Positions 54,931 to 64,000 of a stretch of DNA of 64,000 bases are shown here, one piece after another. The notes beneath the pieces are model-generated. The model was not told the origin of the DNA. It ran no database searches and saw nothing but the letters and a program-made list of their open reading frames with translations. This DNA is from Phaeovulum veldkampii DSM 11550 (GTDB lineage Bacteria; Pseudomonadota; Alphaproteobacteria; Rhodobacterales; Rhodobacteraceae). Where the stretch lies: NCBI RefSeq assembly GCF_003034995.1, contig NZ_PZKF01000001.1, positions 124,001-188,000 of the forward strand, written 5' to 3'. The translations under genes and the position numbers were made by a program. Numbering within the stretch: the stretch's first letter is position 1; every line of letters starts with the position of its first letter.

Positions 54931-56970
54931 CTACCCGGCAAGGGTGGCGCGGCGCTCGGCCAGAATGCGCTCTGCCTCCTTGCCCGAAATCTCCTGCAGG
55001 CTGTCGAAGGCGGTCGCAAAGGTGCCCACGCCCAGACTTTGCGAGCGCAGATCGACGATCAGATCGACCGTCTCAGCCTCGGGCATCAGCGCCATCACCT
55101 CGTCCCATCCGGGCCATCCGGGTTTTGCGTCAAAGCCCAGCAACTGCCCCCGCCGCCCGGTGACGATGCGCTGCACCCGTGGCGTGAATTCGGACGGGGC
55201 CGAGATCGTGACGCGCAGGATCGGCTCCAGCAGGACAGGACCACACCCCGGCAGCGCCTCGGCCATGGCCTTGGCCGCCGCCTTCTGAAAGGCCATGTCG
55301 GAACTGTCCACGCTGTGAAAGCTGCCATCTGTCAGCGCCACGGCGACATCGACGACCGGAAACCCCAGCGGGCCACGGGCCAGCGCCGCCTGCACGCCCT
55401 TTTCCACCGCCGGGATATATTGCCGCGGCACCGCGCCGCCGCTGATCCGGTCCTCAAAGCTGAACCCCGCCCCGCGCGGCTGCGGCCAGATTTCCAGATG
55501 GACATCGGCAAACTCGCCATGCCCGCCTGATTGTTTCTTGTGCCGCGAATGCTGCGCTGCGGGCCGGGTAATTGTTTCCCTGAAGGCCACAGTCGGGCGG
55601 GCCTGCACCACCGCCAGCCCGTAATCGCTTTTCAACCGCGCCAGCACGATCTGCAATTGCACCTCGCCCTGACCTGACAGCACCATCTCGCCGGTCTCGA
55701 CGCGGTGGGCGGCGTGAAGCGACGGGTCCTCTTCGGCCAGGCGTGCCAGCGCCGCGGCCAGCTTCACCTCGTCGGCCTGCCGCTCGGCGCGGATCGCCAA
55801 AGCATAAAGCGGCGCCGGGGGCGCGGGCCAGTCGGGCGCGGTCGTGCCGGTTTCAGCCAGCAGGTCGCCGGTGGCGGCATTGGCCATCCGGCCCAGCACC
55901 ACCACCTCGCCCGCCACGGCTGCGCCCCTCGGGCTGGCCCTGCGGCCGATCAGCGTGGCGAGGCTGCCGACCCGGTCGCGGCCCAGCACCATGCCCTCGC
56001 GCACCTCACCCGACCAGATGCGGGCGATCGACATCTTGCCCGACTGTCCCGCGTAAAGCGTCTTGAACACCTGCGCCACGGTGCCGCCCGCAGCACCCGG
56101 CCCCGCCGCGACCCCCAGCCGCCGCGCCGTGGCCGCCACCCCCGGCGCCTCGTGCCGCAGCGCCTTGAGCAGCCGACGGATGCCGTTTTCATTTTCGGCC
56201 GAGCCAAAAAACACCGGAACGATCAGGTCAAGTTGCAGGTCATTGGTCAGGTTACGATAGATTTCGTCGGTCGAGGGCACCACGTCATCCAGCAGTTCGG
56301 TCATCAGCGCGTCGTCGAAATCGGCCAGCGCCTCAAGCATCTGGCCTCGTGCCTGCGTTTCGGCGTCGCGCAGCCGTTCGGGCAGGCTGACCAGATCGGA
56401 CGGCTTGTGCGGGGTCCAGCGCCACGCCCGCTCGCTGACCAGATCGACCATGCCGGTGATCTGCCCGGCCTCGTTGCGGATCGGGATTTCGCGCAGCACC
56501 AGCGGGCGGCCCGATACCGCCTGCAACGCCTCGAAGGTGGCGCGCACCGACGCCTCGGGCAGGTCCATCTTGTTGATGTACAGCAGGTGCGGAATGTCGC
56601 GGTCGTCCAGAAACCGCAAGATCGGCGACAGGGTGACGGCGCGGTCGGGCAGCGGTTCGGACACGACCACCACGATATCGGCCACCATCATGGCCGCGCG
56701 CGCCTCTTGGGTCAGCTCGACCGAGCCGGGGCAGTCAATCACCGCCCACGGCTCGCCCAGATAGTCGAAACTGGCCACCGACATCTCGGTGCTCATCGCA
56801 CGCGCCCGCGCCTCGGGGGCGCTGTCGCCCACAGTGCTGCCCTCCTTGACCACGCCGCGGCGGTCGATCGCGCCCGCCGCAAACAGCAGGTCTTCGAACA
56901 AGGTGGTCTTGCCGCAGGTGTAAGGCCCGACCAGAACGGCGCAGCGCGGGCCGGAAGTGGTGTCGCTCAT
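54931..56970 (-). CDS. Elongation factor G-like GTPase
   Basis: A 679-aa paralogue of EF-G with P-loop GPYTCGKTT (15-23), NKMD (133-136), domain II, and domains III-V; HGEFADVHLE in domain IV and the last third align with EF-G. The G3 motif reads DCPGS instead of DxPGH, so the histidine that activates water for GTP hydrolysis is replaced by Ser83. The main fusA is normally next to the str operon genes, which are absent here, so this is a secondary copy of unknown role. The start at 56970 is followed directly by the GTPase domain. Confidence 0.88.
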   Translation of the reverse strand: MSDTTSGPRCAVLVGPYTCGKTTLFEDLLFAAGAIDRRGVVKEGSTVGDSAPEARARAMSTEMSVASFDYLGEPWAVIDCPGSVELTQEARAAMMVADIVVVVSEPLPDRAVTLSPILRFLDDRDIPHLLYINKMDLPEASVRATFEALQAVSGRPLVLREIPIRNEAGQITGMVDLVSERAWRWTPHKPSDLVSLPERLRDAETQARGQMLEALADFDDALMTELLDDVVPSTDEIYRNLTNDLQLDLIVPVFFGSAENENGIRRLLKALRHEAPGVAATARRLGVAAGPGAAGGTVAQVFKTLYAGQSGKMSIARIWSGEVREGMVLGRDRVGSLATLIGRRASPRGAAVAGEVVVLGRMANAATGDLLAETGTTAPDWPAPPAPLYALAIRAERQADEVKLAAALARLAEEDPSLHAAHRVETGEMVLSGQGEVQLQIVLARLKSDYGLAVVQARPTVAFRETITRPAAQHSRHKKQSGGHGEFADVHLEIWPQPRGAGFSFEDRISGGAVPRQYIPAVEKGVQAALARGPLGFPVVDVAVALTDGSFHSVDSSDMAFQKAAAKAMAEALPGCGPVLLEPILRVTISAPSEFTPRVQRIVTGRRGQLLGFDAKPGWPGWDEVMALMPEAETVDLIVDLRSQSLGVGTFATAFDSLQEISGKEAERILAERRATLAG

Positions 56971-57228
56971 CCTCGTTTCCCTTCGCACAAGCCCGGCAGG
57001 AACGGAGCCGCCGGGCGGTTGCAGATCGCATCTGCACAAGGCAACCATGCCGACGTGCACACCGGAACCGGCGCGACCGGCACAGCCTGGCCCTAGCTCG
57101 CGCCCCGGCGGGGCGGAATGCCATGACCTGAATCAAGCGCCGCAAGCGCGGGCCGCAGGCGGGCACGGATCGCTTTACTCCGCAGCCGCATGGGCGCACA
57201 CAGGCCGCGCATGGCTACCGGGGGAACG

Positions 57229-58131
57229 ATGGGCACCGAAATCTCGATTCTGGCTTTGGCGGTGGCCGCGCTTTTGGCGGCACGGGCGCTGGTGCATCAT
57301 GCCTTGCTGCGCGGCCTGCGCGCGCCGCGCCTGCCGCATGATCTGGGGCCCGACGATCTGGGCCTTGACCCGGCGCTGGTGCGCGAGGTGCAGATCACCG
57401 GCCCGCGCGACAAGACCCTGTTTGGCTGGCTGATTGCCCCGGCGGGGGCGGCGCCGGGGCCGCGGCCTGCGGTGCTGGTGATGCATGGCTGGGGCGCCAA
57501 TGCCGCGATGATGTGGCCGGTGGTGCCGCCGTTGCAGGCAGCGGGCTATGCCGTGCTGTTGCTGGATGCGCGCTGTCACGGGCGCAGCGATGACGAGGCC
57601 TTTACCTCGATGCCGCGCTTTGCCGAGGATATCGCGGCGGGCCTTGCCTTTTTGCGCCGCCAGCCCGGCATCGCGCCGGACCGGATCGCGGCTCTGGGCC
57701 ATTCGGTCGGGGCGGCGGCGGTGCTGCTGCATGCGGCGCGCGCGGGCGATCTGTGCGCGGTGATCAGCCTGTCGGCCTTTGCCCACCCGCGCGAGGTGAT
57801 GCGCCGCTGGATGGCCGAATATCGCATCCCCTACCCCGTCATCGGCTGGTATGTGCTGCGCCACGTCCAGCGGGTGATCGGAGCCACCTTTGACGAAATC
57901 GCGCCGCTGGCCAGCATCCGGCGGGTGCAATGCCCGGTGCTGCTGGTGCATGGGCGCGACGACACCACCGCCCCCTTTGACGATGCATTGCGGCTGCAAG
58001 CGGCGGCGCCCCATGCCACGCTGCTGGAAGTGGCGGGCGATCATGACCTGCGCACGGCGCTGGCGCCTCATGTGGCCACCCTGGTCGGGTTTCTGGATGC
58101 CGCCTGCCACGAGGCACAGACGCGGCGCTGA
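57229..58131 (+). CDS. Membrane-anchored alpha/beta hydrolase
   Basis: A 300-aa protein with an N-terminal hydrophobic helix (about 4-22) and an alpha/beta-hydrolase domain: oxyanion region MHGWGA, nucleophile serine in GHSVGA, acid in HGRDDTTAPF and histidine in AGDHDLR. Probably an esterase or peptidase-like hydrolase facing the periplasm or membrane; substrate unknown. The start at 57229 has GGGGGA at proper distance; earlier ATGs at 57190 and 57211 lack it. Confidence 0.88.
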   Translation: MGTEISILALAVAALLAARALVHHALLRGLRAPRLPHDLGPDDLGLDPALVREVQITGPRDKTLFGWLIAPAGAAPGPRPAVLVMHGWGANAAMMWPVVPPLQAAGYAVLLLDARCHGRSDDEAFTSMPRFAEDIAAGLAFLRRQPGIAPDRIAALGHSVGAAAVLLHAARAGDLCAVISLSAFAHPREVMRRWMAEYRIPYPVIGWYVLRHVQRVIGATFDEIAPLASIRRVQCPVLLVHGRDDTTAPFDDALRLQAAAPHATLLEVAGDHDLRTALAPHVATLVGFLDAACHEAQTRR

Positions 58132-58367
58132 TCCCGCGCCGGCCGGACCGGCACCGCACTCAGCCAGACAAAATGCCGCAGCCACATCAGGCCCGGCAGA
58201 CGGTCGTGCATTCTGGCCACATCACGCCATCCCGCGTGCTGCGCAAGCGAGAAGAAGTGATCCCCGCGCGCGCAAGATTCTGCTAAAACGATGCAACCGC
58301 GACTTGCGCGCGCGCACAGGGCGCCTACACGTTGTTAGATAAAGTTATGAGAATGTAAGGGTCTTCC

Positions 58368-59561
58368 ATGCGCTACCCCTCGCTGATTGTCGCCGCAGCC
58401 CTTGCCGTCGCGCTGCCGCTTCTGGCCCCGGCCCCGCTGCGCGCGCAAACGGCAGTTCCGGCGCAGCAACCGGCAGACCATCCGGCAATCAGCGTCTCGG
58501 CGGTTCAACGGCTGCCGTTGCGCGACCGGGTGATCGCCTCGGGGCTGGTGGGGCCGGTGGAACGGGTCGTGGTGCAGCCCGAGGTCGAGGGCCAGGCCAT
58601 TGAGCTGCTGGCTGCCGAGGTGGGCGACAGCGTCGCCGCGGGGCAGGTTCTGGCCCGGCTTTCGGTGGCGGCGCTGACCTTGCAAAAGGGCCAGCTTCTG
58701 GCCTCACGCGCCAGTGCAGCAGCCTCGATCGCGCAGGCCGAGGCGCAACTGGTCGAGGCCGAAGCCGCCGCCGCCGAGGCCCGCCGCGTCAGCCTGCGCA
58801 GCGCCGCACTCAGCGATCAGGGCGTGACATCGTCGGCTGCGGCCGATCAGGCGGCCGCCAATGCCGAGGCTACGGCGGCGCGCGTCAGCGTGGCCAGGCA
58901 GGGGCTGGAGGTGGCGCGCGCGCAGGCCGCCGTGGTCGAGGCGCAGGTCGCCAATATCGAATTGCAACTGGCGCGCACCGAGGTGCGGGCGCCGGTGGCG
59001 GGGCTGGTGCTGGAACGCAACGCGACGCGGGGTGCCATCGCCAGCGGCGCAGGCGCGCCGATGTTCGTGCTGGCGCGCGATGGCGCGCTGGAATTGCAGG
59101 CCGATGTGGCCGAACAAGAGGTGATGCGTCTTGCCCCCGGCCAGCCCGCCAGCATGACTGCGGTGGGCACTCGGGCGGCGCTGCCGGGCCATGTCCGGCT
59201 GGTCGAGCCGGGCATCGACAGCGCCACCCGGCTGGGCCGGGTGCGGGTTGCGGTGGATCAGCCGGAGCAGGTGCGGTCGGGGATGTTCCTGCAAGCCGAA
59301 ATTCTGGTCAGTGAACGCATGGCGCTGGCGGTGCCGGTAACCGCCGTGGGCGCCAGTGCCGAAGGCGCCACCGTGATGCGGGTGCATGACGGCATCGTCA
59401 CCCGCACGCCGGTGGTGACCGGGGTGCGCGACGGCGGCATGGTCGAAATTCTGTCGGGGCTGTTCGAGAGCGATCTGGTGGTGACCAAGGCCGCCGCCTT
59501 TGTGCGCGATGGCGACCGCATCACTCCGGTGCCTGCGGCCTCCGCCGCAGCGGTGAACTGA
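58368..59561 (+). CDS. Efflux RND periplasmic adaptor
   Basis: A 397-aa membrane fusion protein with a signal peptide (about 1-26), lipoyl halves around VQPEVEGQAIELLAAEVGD and VRAPVAGLVLERNA, an Ala/Glu-rich helical hairpin and a beta-barrel. It is followed after 11 bp by its RND permease, so the two form an operon. No outer-membrane channel is encoded nearby. Confidence 0.93.
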   Translation: MRYPSLIVAAALAVALPLLAPAPLRAQTAVPAQQPADHPAISVSAVQRLPLRDRVIASGLVGPVERVVVQPEVEGQAIELLAAEVGDSVAAGQVLARLSVAALTLQKGQLLASRASAAASIAQAEAQLVEAEAAAAEARRVSLRSAALSDQGVTSSAAADQAAANAEATAARVSVARQGLEVARAQAAVVEAQVANIELQLARTEVRAPVAGLVLERNATRGAIASGAGAPMFVLARDGALELQADVAEQEVMRLAPGQPASMTAVGTRAALPGHVRLVEPGIDSATRLGRVRVAVDQPEQVRSGMFLQAEILVSERMALAVPVTAVGASAEGATVMRVHDGIVTRTPVVTGVRDGGMVEILSGLFESDLVVTKAAAFVRDGDRITPVPAASAAAVN

Positions 59562-59572
59562 GAGGCGCTGCG

Positions 59573-62500
59573 ATGAATTTCTCCGCCTGGTCGATCCGCA
59601 ATCCGATTGCCCCGATCCTTGCCTTTGTGATGTTGATGGTGCTGGGCTGGCAATCCTTCACCTCGCTGCCGATCACCCGGTTTCCCAATATCGACGTGCC
59701 TCTGGTGGCGGTCAGCGTGGCCCAGTCGGGCGCCGCCCCGGCCGAGATGGAAACCCAGATCACCAAGGAAATCGAGGATGCCGTGGCCGGCATCACCGGG
59801 GTCAAGAACATCGTCTCGTCCGTGGTGGACGGCATGTCCACCACCGCGGTGGAATTCCGTATGGAAGTGCCCACCGACAAGGCCGTGCAGGATGTGAAGG
59901 ACGCCATCGACCAGATCCGCGGCGACCTGCCCGGCGATATCGAGGCGCCGATCGTGACCCGGATCGACGTCGAGGGTCAGGCGATCATGACCTTTGCCGT
60001 TTCGGCCCCGGCGCTGTCGATTGCCGAACTGTCGTGGTTTGTCGATGACACCATCATCCGCGCCTTGCAGGGCCGCCCCGGCATCGGCCGGGTGGACCGC
60101 TACGGCGGTGCCGACCGTGAAATTCTGGTGGAACTTGATCCGGTGCGGCTGGACAGCTTCGGCATCACTGCGGCGGCAGTGAACGCGCAACTGCGCGCCA
60201 CCAACACCGATCTGGGCGCCGGGCGCACCGAACTGGGCCTTGCCGAGCAGGCGATCCGCACGCTGGGCGATGCCGCCACCGCCGACCGGCTGGCCGCCAC
60301 CACCATCGCGCTGCCCTCGGGGCGGTTCGTCCGGCTGTCGGATCTGGGCCGCGTGACCGACACGCATGAGGAACTGCGCTCGTTCTCGCGCTATGACGGC
60401 GAGCAGGTGGTCAGTTTCGCGGTGTTCCGTGCCAAGGGCGCATCCGAGGTCAGCGTGGCCGAAACCGTGAACGCCACGCTGGACACGCTGCGCAAGGCCA
60501 ACCCCGAGGTGGCGATCACGCTGGTTGACGAGACCGTGTTCTACACGCTGGGCAACTATGAGGCCGCCCTGCACACCCTGCTGGAGGGGGCGCTTCTGGC
60601 GGTGCTGGTGGTGCTGGCTTTCCTGAAGAACTGGCGCGCAACGGCGATTGCCGCGGTGGCGCTTCCTCTGTCGGCGGTGCCCACCTTTTTCCTGATGGAC
60701 CTGCTGGGCTTTTCGCTCAACCTCGTGTCGTTGCTGGCGATCACGCTGGCCACCGGGATTCTGGTCGATGACGCCATCGTCGAGATCGAGAATATCGCCC
60801 GCCATATCCGCATGGGCAAGACCCCGTTCCGGGCCGCGATCGAGGCCGCAGATGAAATCGGGCTGGCGGTGATCGCCACCTCGATGACGATTGTCGCGGT
60901 GTTCGTGCCGGTGTCGTTCATGCCGGGGATCCCGGGCCAGTATTTCAGCCAATTCGGCCTGACGGTCGCGATTTCGGTCATCTTTTCGCTGCTGGTGGCG
61001 CGGCTGATCACGCCGATGATGGCCGCCTATCTGATGCGCGATGCCGACGCCGAGGAAGAGCATGGCCGCGACGGGCCGGTAATGCGGTTCTATCTGCGGC
61101 TGGTGCAGGTCAGCACGCGGCTGCGCTATGTCACGCTGGCCGTGGCCATCGGCGTTCTGGCGGTGTCACTCTTTTACATGATGCGGATACCGGGCAGCTT
61201 CATGCCCTCGGAAGATGTCAGCCGCATCCCGATCAGCGTGGAACTGCCGCCCGGCGCCAGCCTCGACGAAACCGCGCGCACCACGCGCGCAATCGAGACC
61301 GCCATCGCCGATATCGAGGGCGTCGCCAATATCTTTACCCAGGGCGGCGCCTCGCCCACGGGCGAGCGCGATGTGCGCCGTGCCTCGGTCACGGTGCTGC
61401 TGGACAAGCTGGATCATTCGCTGCTGCGGCGGGTTGCCGAAATCGGCCAGTCGATTCCGGTTCTGGGCGCGCTGGTGCCCGAGGTGGCCTCGACCGGGCG
61501 GATGCGCCCGCAAGACCAGATCGAGGCCGAGGTCTTTGCCCGGCTGCGGGCCATTCCCGATGTGCGGGCGTTCAAGCTGAACGACCGCGGCCAGCGCGAT
61601 ATCTCGTTTTCGGTGCTGTCGTCGAACGAGGCCGACCTGAACCTTGCCGTGGCGCGGCTGGAAACCGCGCTGCGCGGCGAGCCGCTGCTGGCCGAGGTTT
61701 CATCCGAAGGGGCGCTGCCCCGCCCCGAGGTGCAGATCACACCGCGCGCCGATGTGGCGGCACGGCTGGGGATCACGGCGGCGCAGATTGCGCAGACGGT
61801 GCGGGTGGCGACCATCGGCGATACCGACGCGGCGCTGGCCAAGCTGGCGATTGACAACCGCCTGGTGCCGGTCCGGGTGCGGCTGGCAGAAACAGCGCGC
61901 GATGATCTGGCGCGGCTGGGCGCCTTGCGGCTGGCCACGGCGCAGGGCGGCACGGTGCCGTTGTCGGCGGTGGCCGATATTGCCATTGCCGAAGGCCCCA
62001 GCATGGTTGACCGGCTGAACCGCGAACGCCGCGCCACCATCGGCGCCAACCTGCCGGTGGGCGTGGCACTGGGCACCGCCACCGACCGCTTCAAGGAAAT
62101 CACCGCCAGCGTCGATCTGCCGGCGAGCGTACGGCTTGCCGAGGCAGGCGATGCCGAGGTGCAGGCCGAGTTGATGACCAGTTTCGCCCGCGCCATGATT
62201 CTGGGGCTGATGCTGGTGCTGACGGTGCTGATCTTGCTGTTCGGCTCGGTGATCCAGCCGTTCACCATCCTGTTCTCGTTGCCGCTGGCCATCGGCGGGG
62301 TCGCCGCCGCGCTGATCCTGACTGGCAATGCGGTGTCGATGCCGGTGCTGATCGGCATTCTGATGCTGATGGGGATCGTCACCAAGAACGCCATCCTGCT
62401 GGTCGATTTCGCCATCGAACGGATGCAGCAGGGCCTTGGCCGGATGGAGGCGGTGCTGGATGCCGGCCACAAGCGCGCGCGCCCGATCGTGATGACCTCG

Positions 62501-62821
62501 ATCGCCATGTCGGCGGGGATGCTGCCCTCGGCGCTGGGGGTGGGCGAAGGCGGGCCGTTCCGTGCGCCCATGGCGATTGCGGTGATCGGCGGGATCATCG
62601 TTTCGACCGTTCTCAGCCTTGTCGTGGTGCCGTCGTTCTTTCTGATCATGGATGACCTGTCGCGGCTACTGGCACGGATCTTTGGCCGTCTGGTTGGCAA
62701 GGGCGAGGCTGAACCCGCCACCACCGACCCGCTGGCGAACGACATCGCCGCGCTGGAGGGCCGGGTGTTTGAACTGGAACAGCCGCAGCACCCCCCTGCC
62801 CCGCGCCATGTCGCCGAGTAG
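59573..62821 (+). CDS. Efflux RND transporter permease
   Basis: A 1082-aa AcrB/HAE1-type proton antiporter. The N-terminus NFSAWSIRNPIAPIL, the acidic relay in GILVDDAIVEIENIARH and the C-terminal helices are intact. It is unrelated in order and strand to the RND operon at 48.5-52.7 kb, so the region holds two separate two-gene pumps. Substrate unknown. Confidence 0.94.
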   Translation: MNFSAWSIRNPIAPILAFVMLMVLGWQSFTSLPITRFPNIDVPLVAVSVAQSGAAPAEMETQITKEIEDAVAGITGVKNIVSSVVDGMSTTAVEFRMEVPTDKAVQDVKDAIDQIRGDLPGDIEAPIVTRIDVEGQAIMTFAVSAPALSIAELSWFVDDTIIRALQGRPGIGRVDRYGGADREILVELDPVRLDSFGITAAAVNAQLRATNTDLGAGRTELGLAEQAIRTLGDAATADRLAATTIALPSGRFVRLSDLGRVTDTHEELRSFSRYDGEQVVSFAVFRAKGASEVSVAETVNATLDTLRKANPEVAITLVDETVFYTLGNYEAALHTLLEGALLAVLVVLAFLKNWRATAIAAVALPLSAVPTFFLMDLLGFSLNLVSLLAITLATGILVDDAIVEIENIARHIRMGKTPFRAAIEAADEIGLAVIATSMTIVAVFVPVSFMPGIPGQYFSQFGLTVAISVIFSLLVARLITPMMAAYLMRDADAEEEHGRDGPVMRFYLRLVQVSTRLRYVTLAVAIGVLAVSLFYMMRIPGSFMPSEDVSRIPISVELPPGASLDETARTTRAIETAIADIEGVANIFTQGGASPTGERDVRRASVTVLLDKLDHSLLRRVAEIGQSIPVLGALVPEVASTGRMRPQDQIEAEVFARLRAIPDVRAFKLNDRGQRDISFSVLSSNEADLNLAVARLETALRGEPLLAEVSSEGALPRPEVQITPRADVAARLGITAAQIAQTVRVATIGDTDAALAKLAIDNRLVPVRVRLAETARDDLARLGALRLATAQGGTVPLSAVADIAIAEGPSMVDRLNRERRATIGANLPVGVALGTATDRFKEITASVDLPASVRLAEAGDAEVQAELMTSFARAMILGLMLVLTVLILLFGSVIQPFTILFSLPLAIGGVAAALILTGNAVSMPVLIGILMLMGIVTKNAILLVDFAIERMQQGLGRMEAVLDAGHKRARPIVMTSIAMSAGMLPSALGVGEGGPFRAPMAIAVIGGIIVSTVLSLVVVPSFFLIMDDLSRLLARIFGRLVGKGEAEPATTDPLANDIAALEGRVFELEQPQHPPAPRHVAE

Positions 62822-62909
62822 CCCCTGACTGCGCCGCGCTGAACCGGGCCGCCTGCGGAACGTCGCTTTCAGGATGGACGGCCCCGCGGCGCCGGGGTAG
62901 CCCCGGCCC

Positions 62910-63869
62910 ATGACCCAGACCGACCGCATCCTTCCCGGCGTGGCGCTGATGATCGCCTTTTGCATCATCGCACCGCTGATCGACGTCTCCTCGAAACTCG
63001 CCGCGGCCGCGGTGCCGGTGGGCATTGTCACGCTGGGCCGGTTCATCGTGCAGGCGGCGCTGATGGCGCCCATCGTGCTGCTGATGCGGCTGGACTGGCG
63101 CATGAGCCCGCGGGTGCTGTTGCTGACCACGCTGCGCGCGCTGTGTTCGATCGGCTCGACCTATACCTTCGTGGCGGCGGTGCAGGCGATGCCGATCGCC
63201 GATGCGCTGGCCATCGCCTTTGTGGAACCCTTCATCATCTTGCTGATCGGCAAGCTGGTCTTGGGCGAACAGGTCGGGCTGCGGCGGCTGGGCGCCTCGG
63301 TGGTGGGGTTTGTGGGGGCGCTGTTCGTGATCCAGCCCTCGTTCGCGGTGTTCGGGCCGGTGGCGCTGTTTCCGCTGGGCACGGCGTTTTTCTTTGCGCT
63401 CTACATGCTGATCACCCGCCGCCTGTCGCGCGACATGCATTCGGTCACGATGCAGTTGCACACCGCGCTGATCGCAGCACCGATTTGCCTGCCGCTGCTG
63501 ATTGCGGGCGACGCGCTGGGGGCGCCATCGCTGGCACTGGTGGCGCCGCAGGGCATTTTCTGGCTGTGGGTGTTCTGTGTCGGGTTGACCGCAACGATCA
63601 GCCACATGGCGCTGACCTACGCGCTGGCCTTGGCGCCCTCGTCTACCCTGGCGCCGCTGCATTATCTGGAAATCGTCACCGCCACGTTGTTCGGCTATCT
63701 GGTGTTTGGCGATTTTCCCAATCCGCTGACCTGGGTGGGGATCGGCATCATCGTGGCCTCGGGGCTATATGTCATTCACCGCGAACGGGTGGTGGCAGCC
63801 GCAGCCCGGCCAGCGCCACATCCAGACACCGCCGCGGCAGCAGCACCAGAAGCGGCCCCGAAGCGGTGA
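62910..63869 (+). CDS. DMT-family (EamA) transporter
   Basis: A 319-aa protein with ten predicted transmembrane helices in two EamA repeats and an Ala/Pro-rich cytoplasmic tail. Substrate unknown; family members export amino acids or import metabolites such as S-adenosylmethionine. Its last 98 bp overlap the convergent thiamine diphosphokinase gene, which covers the low-complexity tail. Confidence 0.9.
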   Translation: MTQTDRILPGVALMIAFCIIAPLIDVSSKLAAAAVPVGIVTLGRFIVQAALMAPIVLLMRLDWRMSPRVLLLTTLRALCSIGSTYTFVAAVQAMPIADALAIAFVEPFIILLIGKLVLGEQVGLRRLGASVVGFVGALFVIQPSFAVFGPVALFPLGTAFFFALYMLITRRLSRDMHSVTMQLHTALIAAPICLPLLIAGDALGAPSLALVAPQGIFWLWVFCVGLTATISHMALTYALALAPSSTLAPLHYLEIVTATLFGYLVFGDFPNPLTWVGIGIIVASGLYVIHRERVVAAAARPAPHPDTAAAAAPEAAPKR

Positions 63870-64000
63870 TCTGCACCGGCCCCGTCGCCTCGTTCGATGT
63901 GCCGATCCGCCCCGCAGGTGCCAGCGCCAGCCCCTCGATCGGCCAGCGCAGCCCGGTGCTGCGGCCCCGCACCCGGCCCATCGGGTAAAGCGACAGCCGC
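63772..64000 (-). CDS. Thiamine diphosphokinase, C-terminal part (truncated by window edge)
   Basis: The 76 codons read on the minus strand to the stop at 63772 include RLSLYPMG, GLRWPIEG and GTSNEATG, which match the C-terminal thiamine-binding domain of thiamine diphosphokinase (typically SL.PL, GL.YPL, G.SNE.). The enzyme turns thiamine into thiamine diphosphate with ATP. The start lies beyond the window. The overlap with the convergent transporter gene is 98 bp. Confidence 0.75.
   Translation of the reverse strand, partial: RLSLYPMGRVRGRSTGLRWPIEGLALAPAGRIGTSNEATGPVQITASGPLLVLLPRRCLDVALAGLRLPPPVRGE

Overview
The window is high-GC chromosomal DNA from an alphaproteobacterium, most likely Rhodobacteraceae (Rhodobacter/Paracoccus-like). 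The evidence is the first two genes of a gene-transfer-agent (GTA) packaging cluster, a DUF4167 protein, a PutA without the N-terminal DNA-binding domain next to an Lrp-type regulator, an FNR-type box before a di-haem peroxidase, an hfq-hflX pair next to trkAH, and a recurring intergenic GAAATATCC element. No rRNA, tRNA, CRISPR array, insertion sequence or plasmid origin was recognised. Nearly all sequence is compact housekeeping and catabolic coding DNA.

Layout. 1-2.0 kb (minus): GTA small and large terminase genes behind a promoter/terminator pair that could encode a short RNA. 2.0-9.5 kb (minus): purU, a 2Fe-2S ferredoxin, the membrane quality-control block hflK-hflC-DUF2065-degP, then rpiA-gor. 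9.7-14.7 kb: rsmA (plus) against DUF4167, prmC-prfA and a cytochrome c peroxidase (minus). 14.9-29.2 kb: an amino-acid and polyamine neighbourhood with agmatinase, arginase, a GabT-like transaminase, putR/putA, ornithine decarboxylase and a second Lrp regulator; cspA, rhomboid, suhB and metR/metF are interspersed. 29.3-35.5 kb: valS, a HisC-like aminotransferase, DUF6858, DUF305 and a class V aminotransferase. 35.6-41.5 kb: a small EamA transporter, an MsbA-like ABC exporter, slt, dapA and a CIA30 protein. 41.5-52.7 kb is one long minus-strand run: RND efflux pair, trkA-trkH, hfq-hflX, PQQ sugar dehydrogenase and DUF808. 52.9-64 kb: serS, a lipoprotein, an EF-G-like GTPase, an alpha/beta hydrolase, a second RND efflux pair, an EamA transporter and the C-terminal part of a thiamine diphosphokinase.

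The most coherent metabolic theme is arginine to ornithine (arginase), ornithine to putrescine (decarboxylase), agmatine to putrescine (agmatinase), GABA-type transamination and proline to glutamate (PutA), with two Lrp/AsnC regulators nearby. I did not find an obviously new multi-gene system. The best leads are small: a structured, uORF-containing leader before ornithine decarboxylase; a possible short RNA before the GTA terminase genes; a textbook-geometry FNR promoter; two perfect or near-perfect short tandem repeats directly before genes; an EF-G paralogue lacking the catalytic histidine; and the dispersed GAAATATCC-hairpin family.
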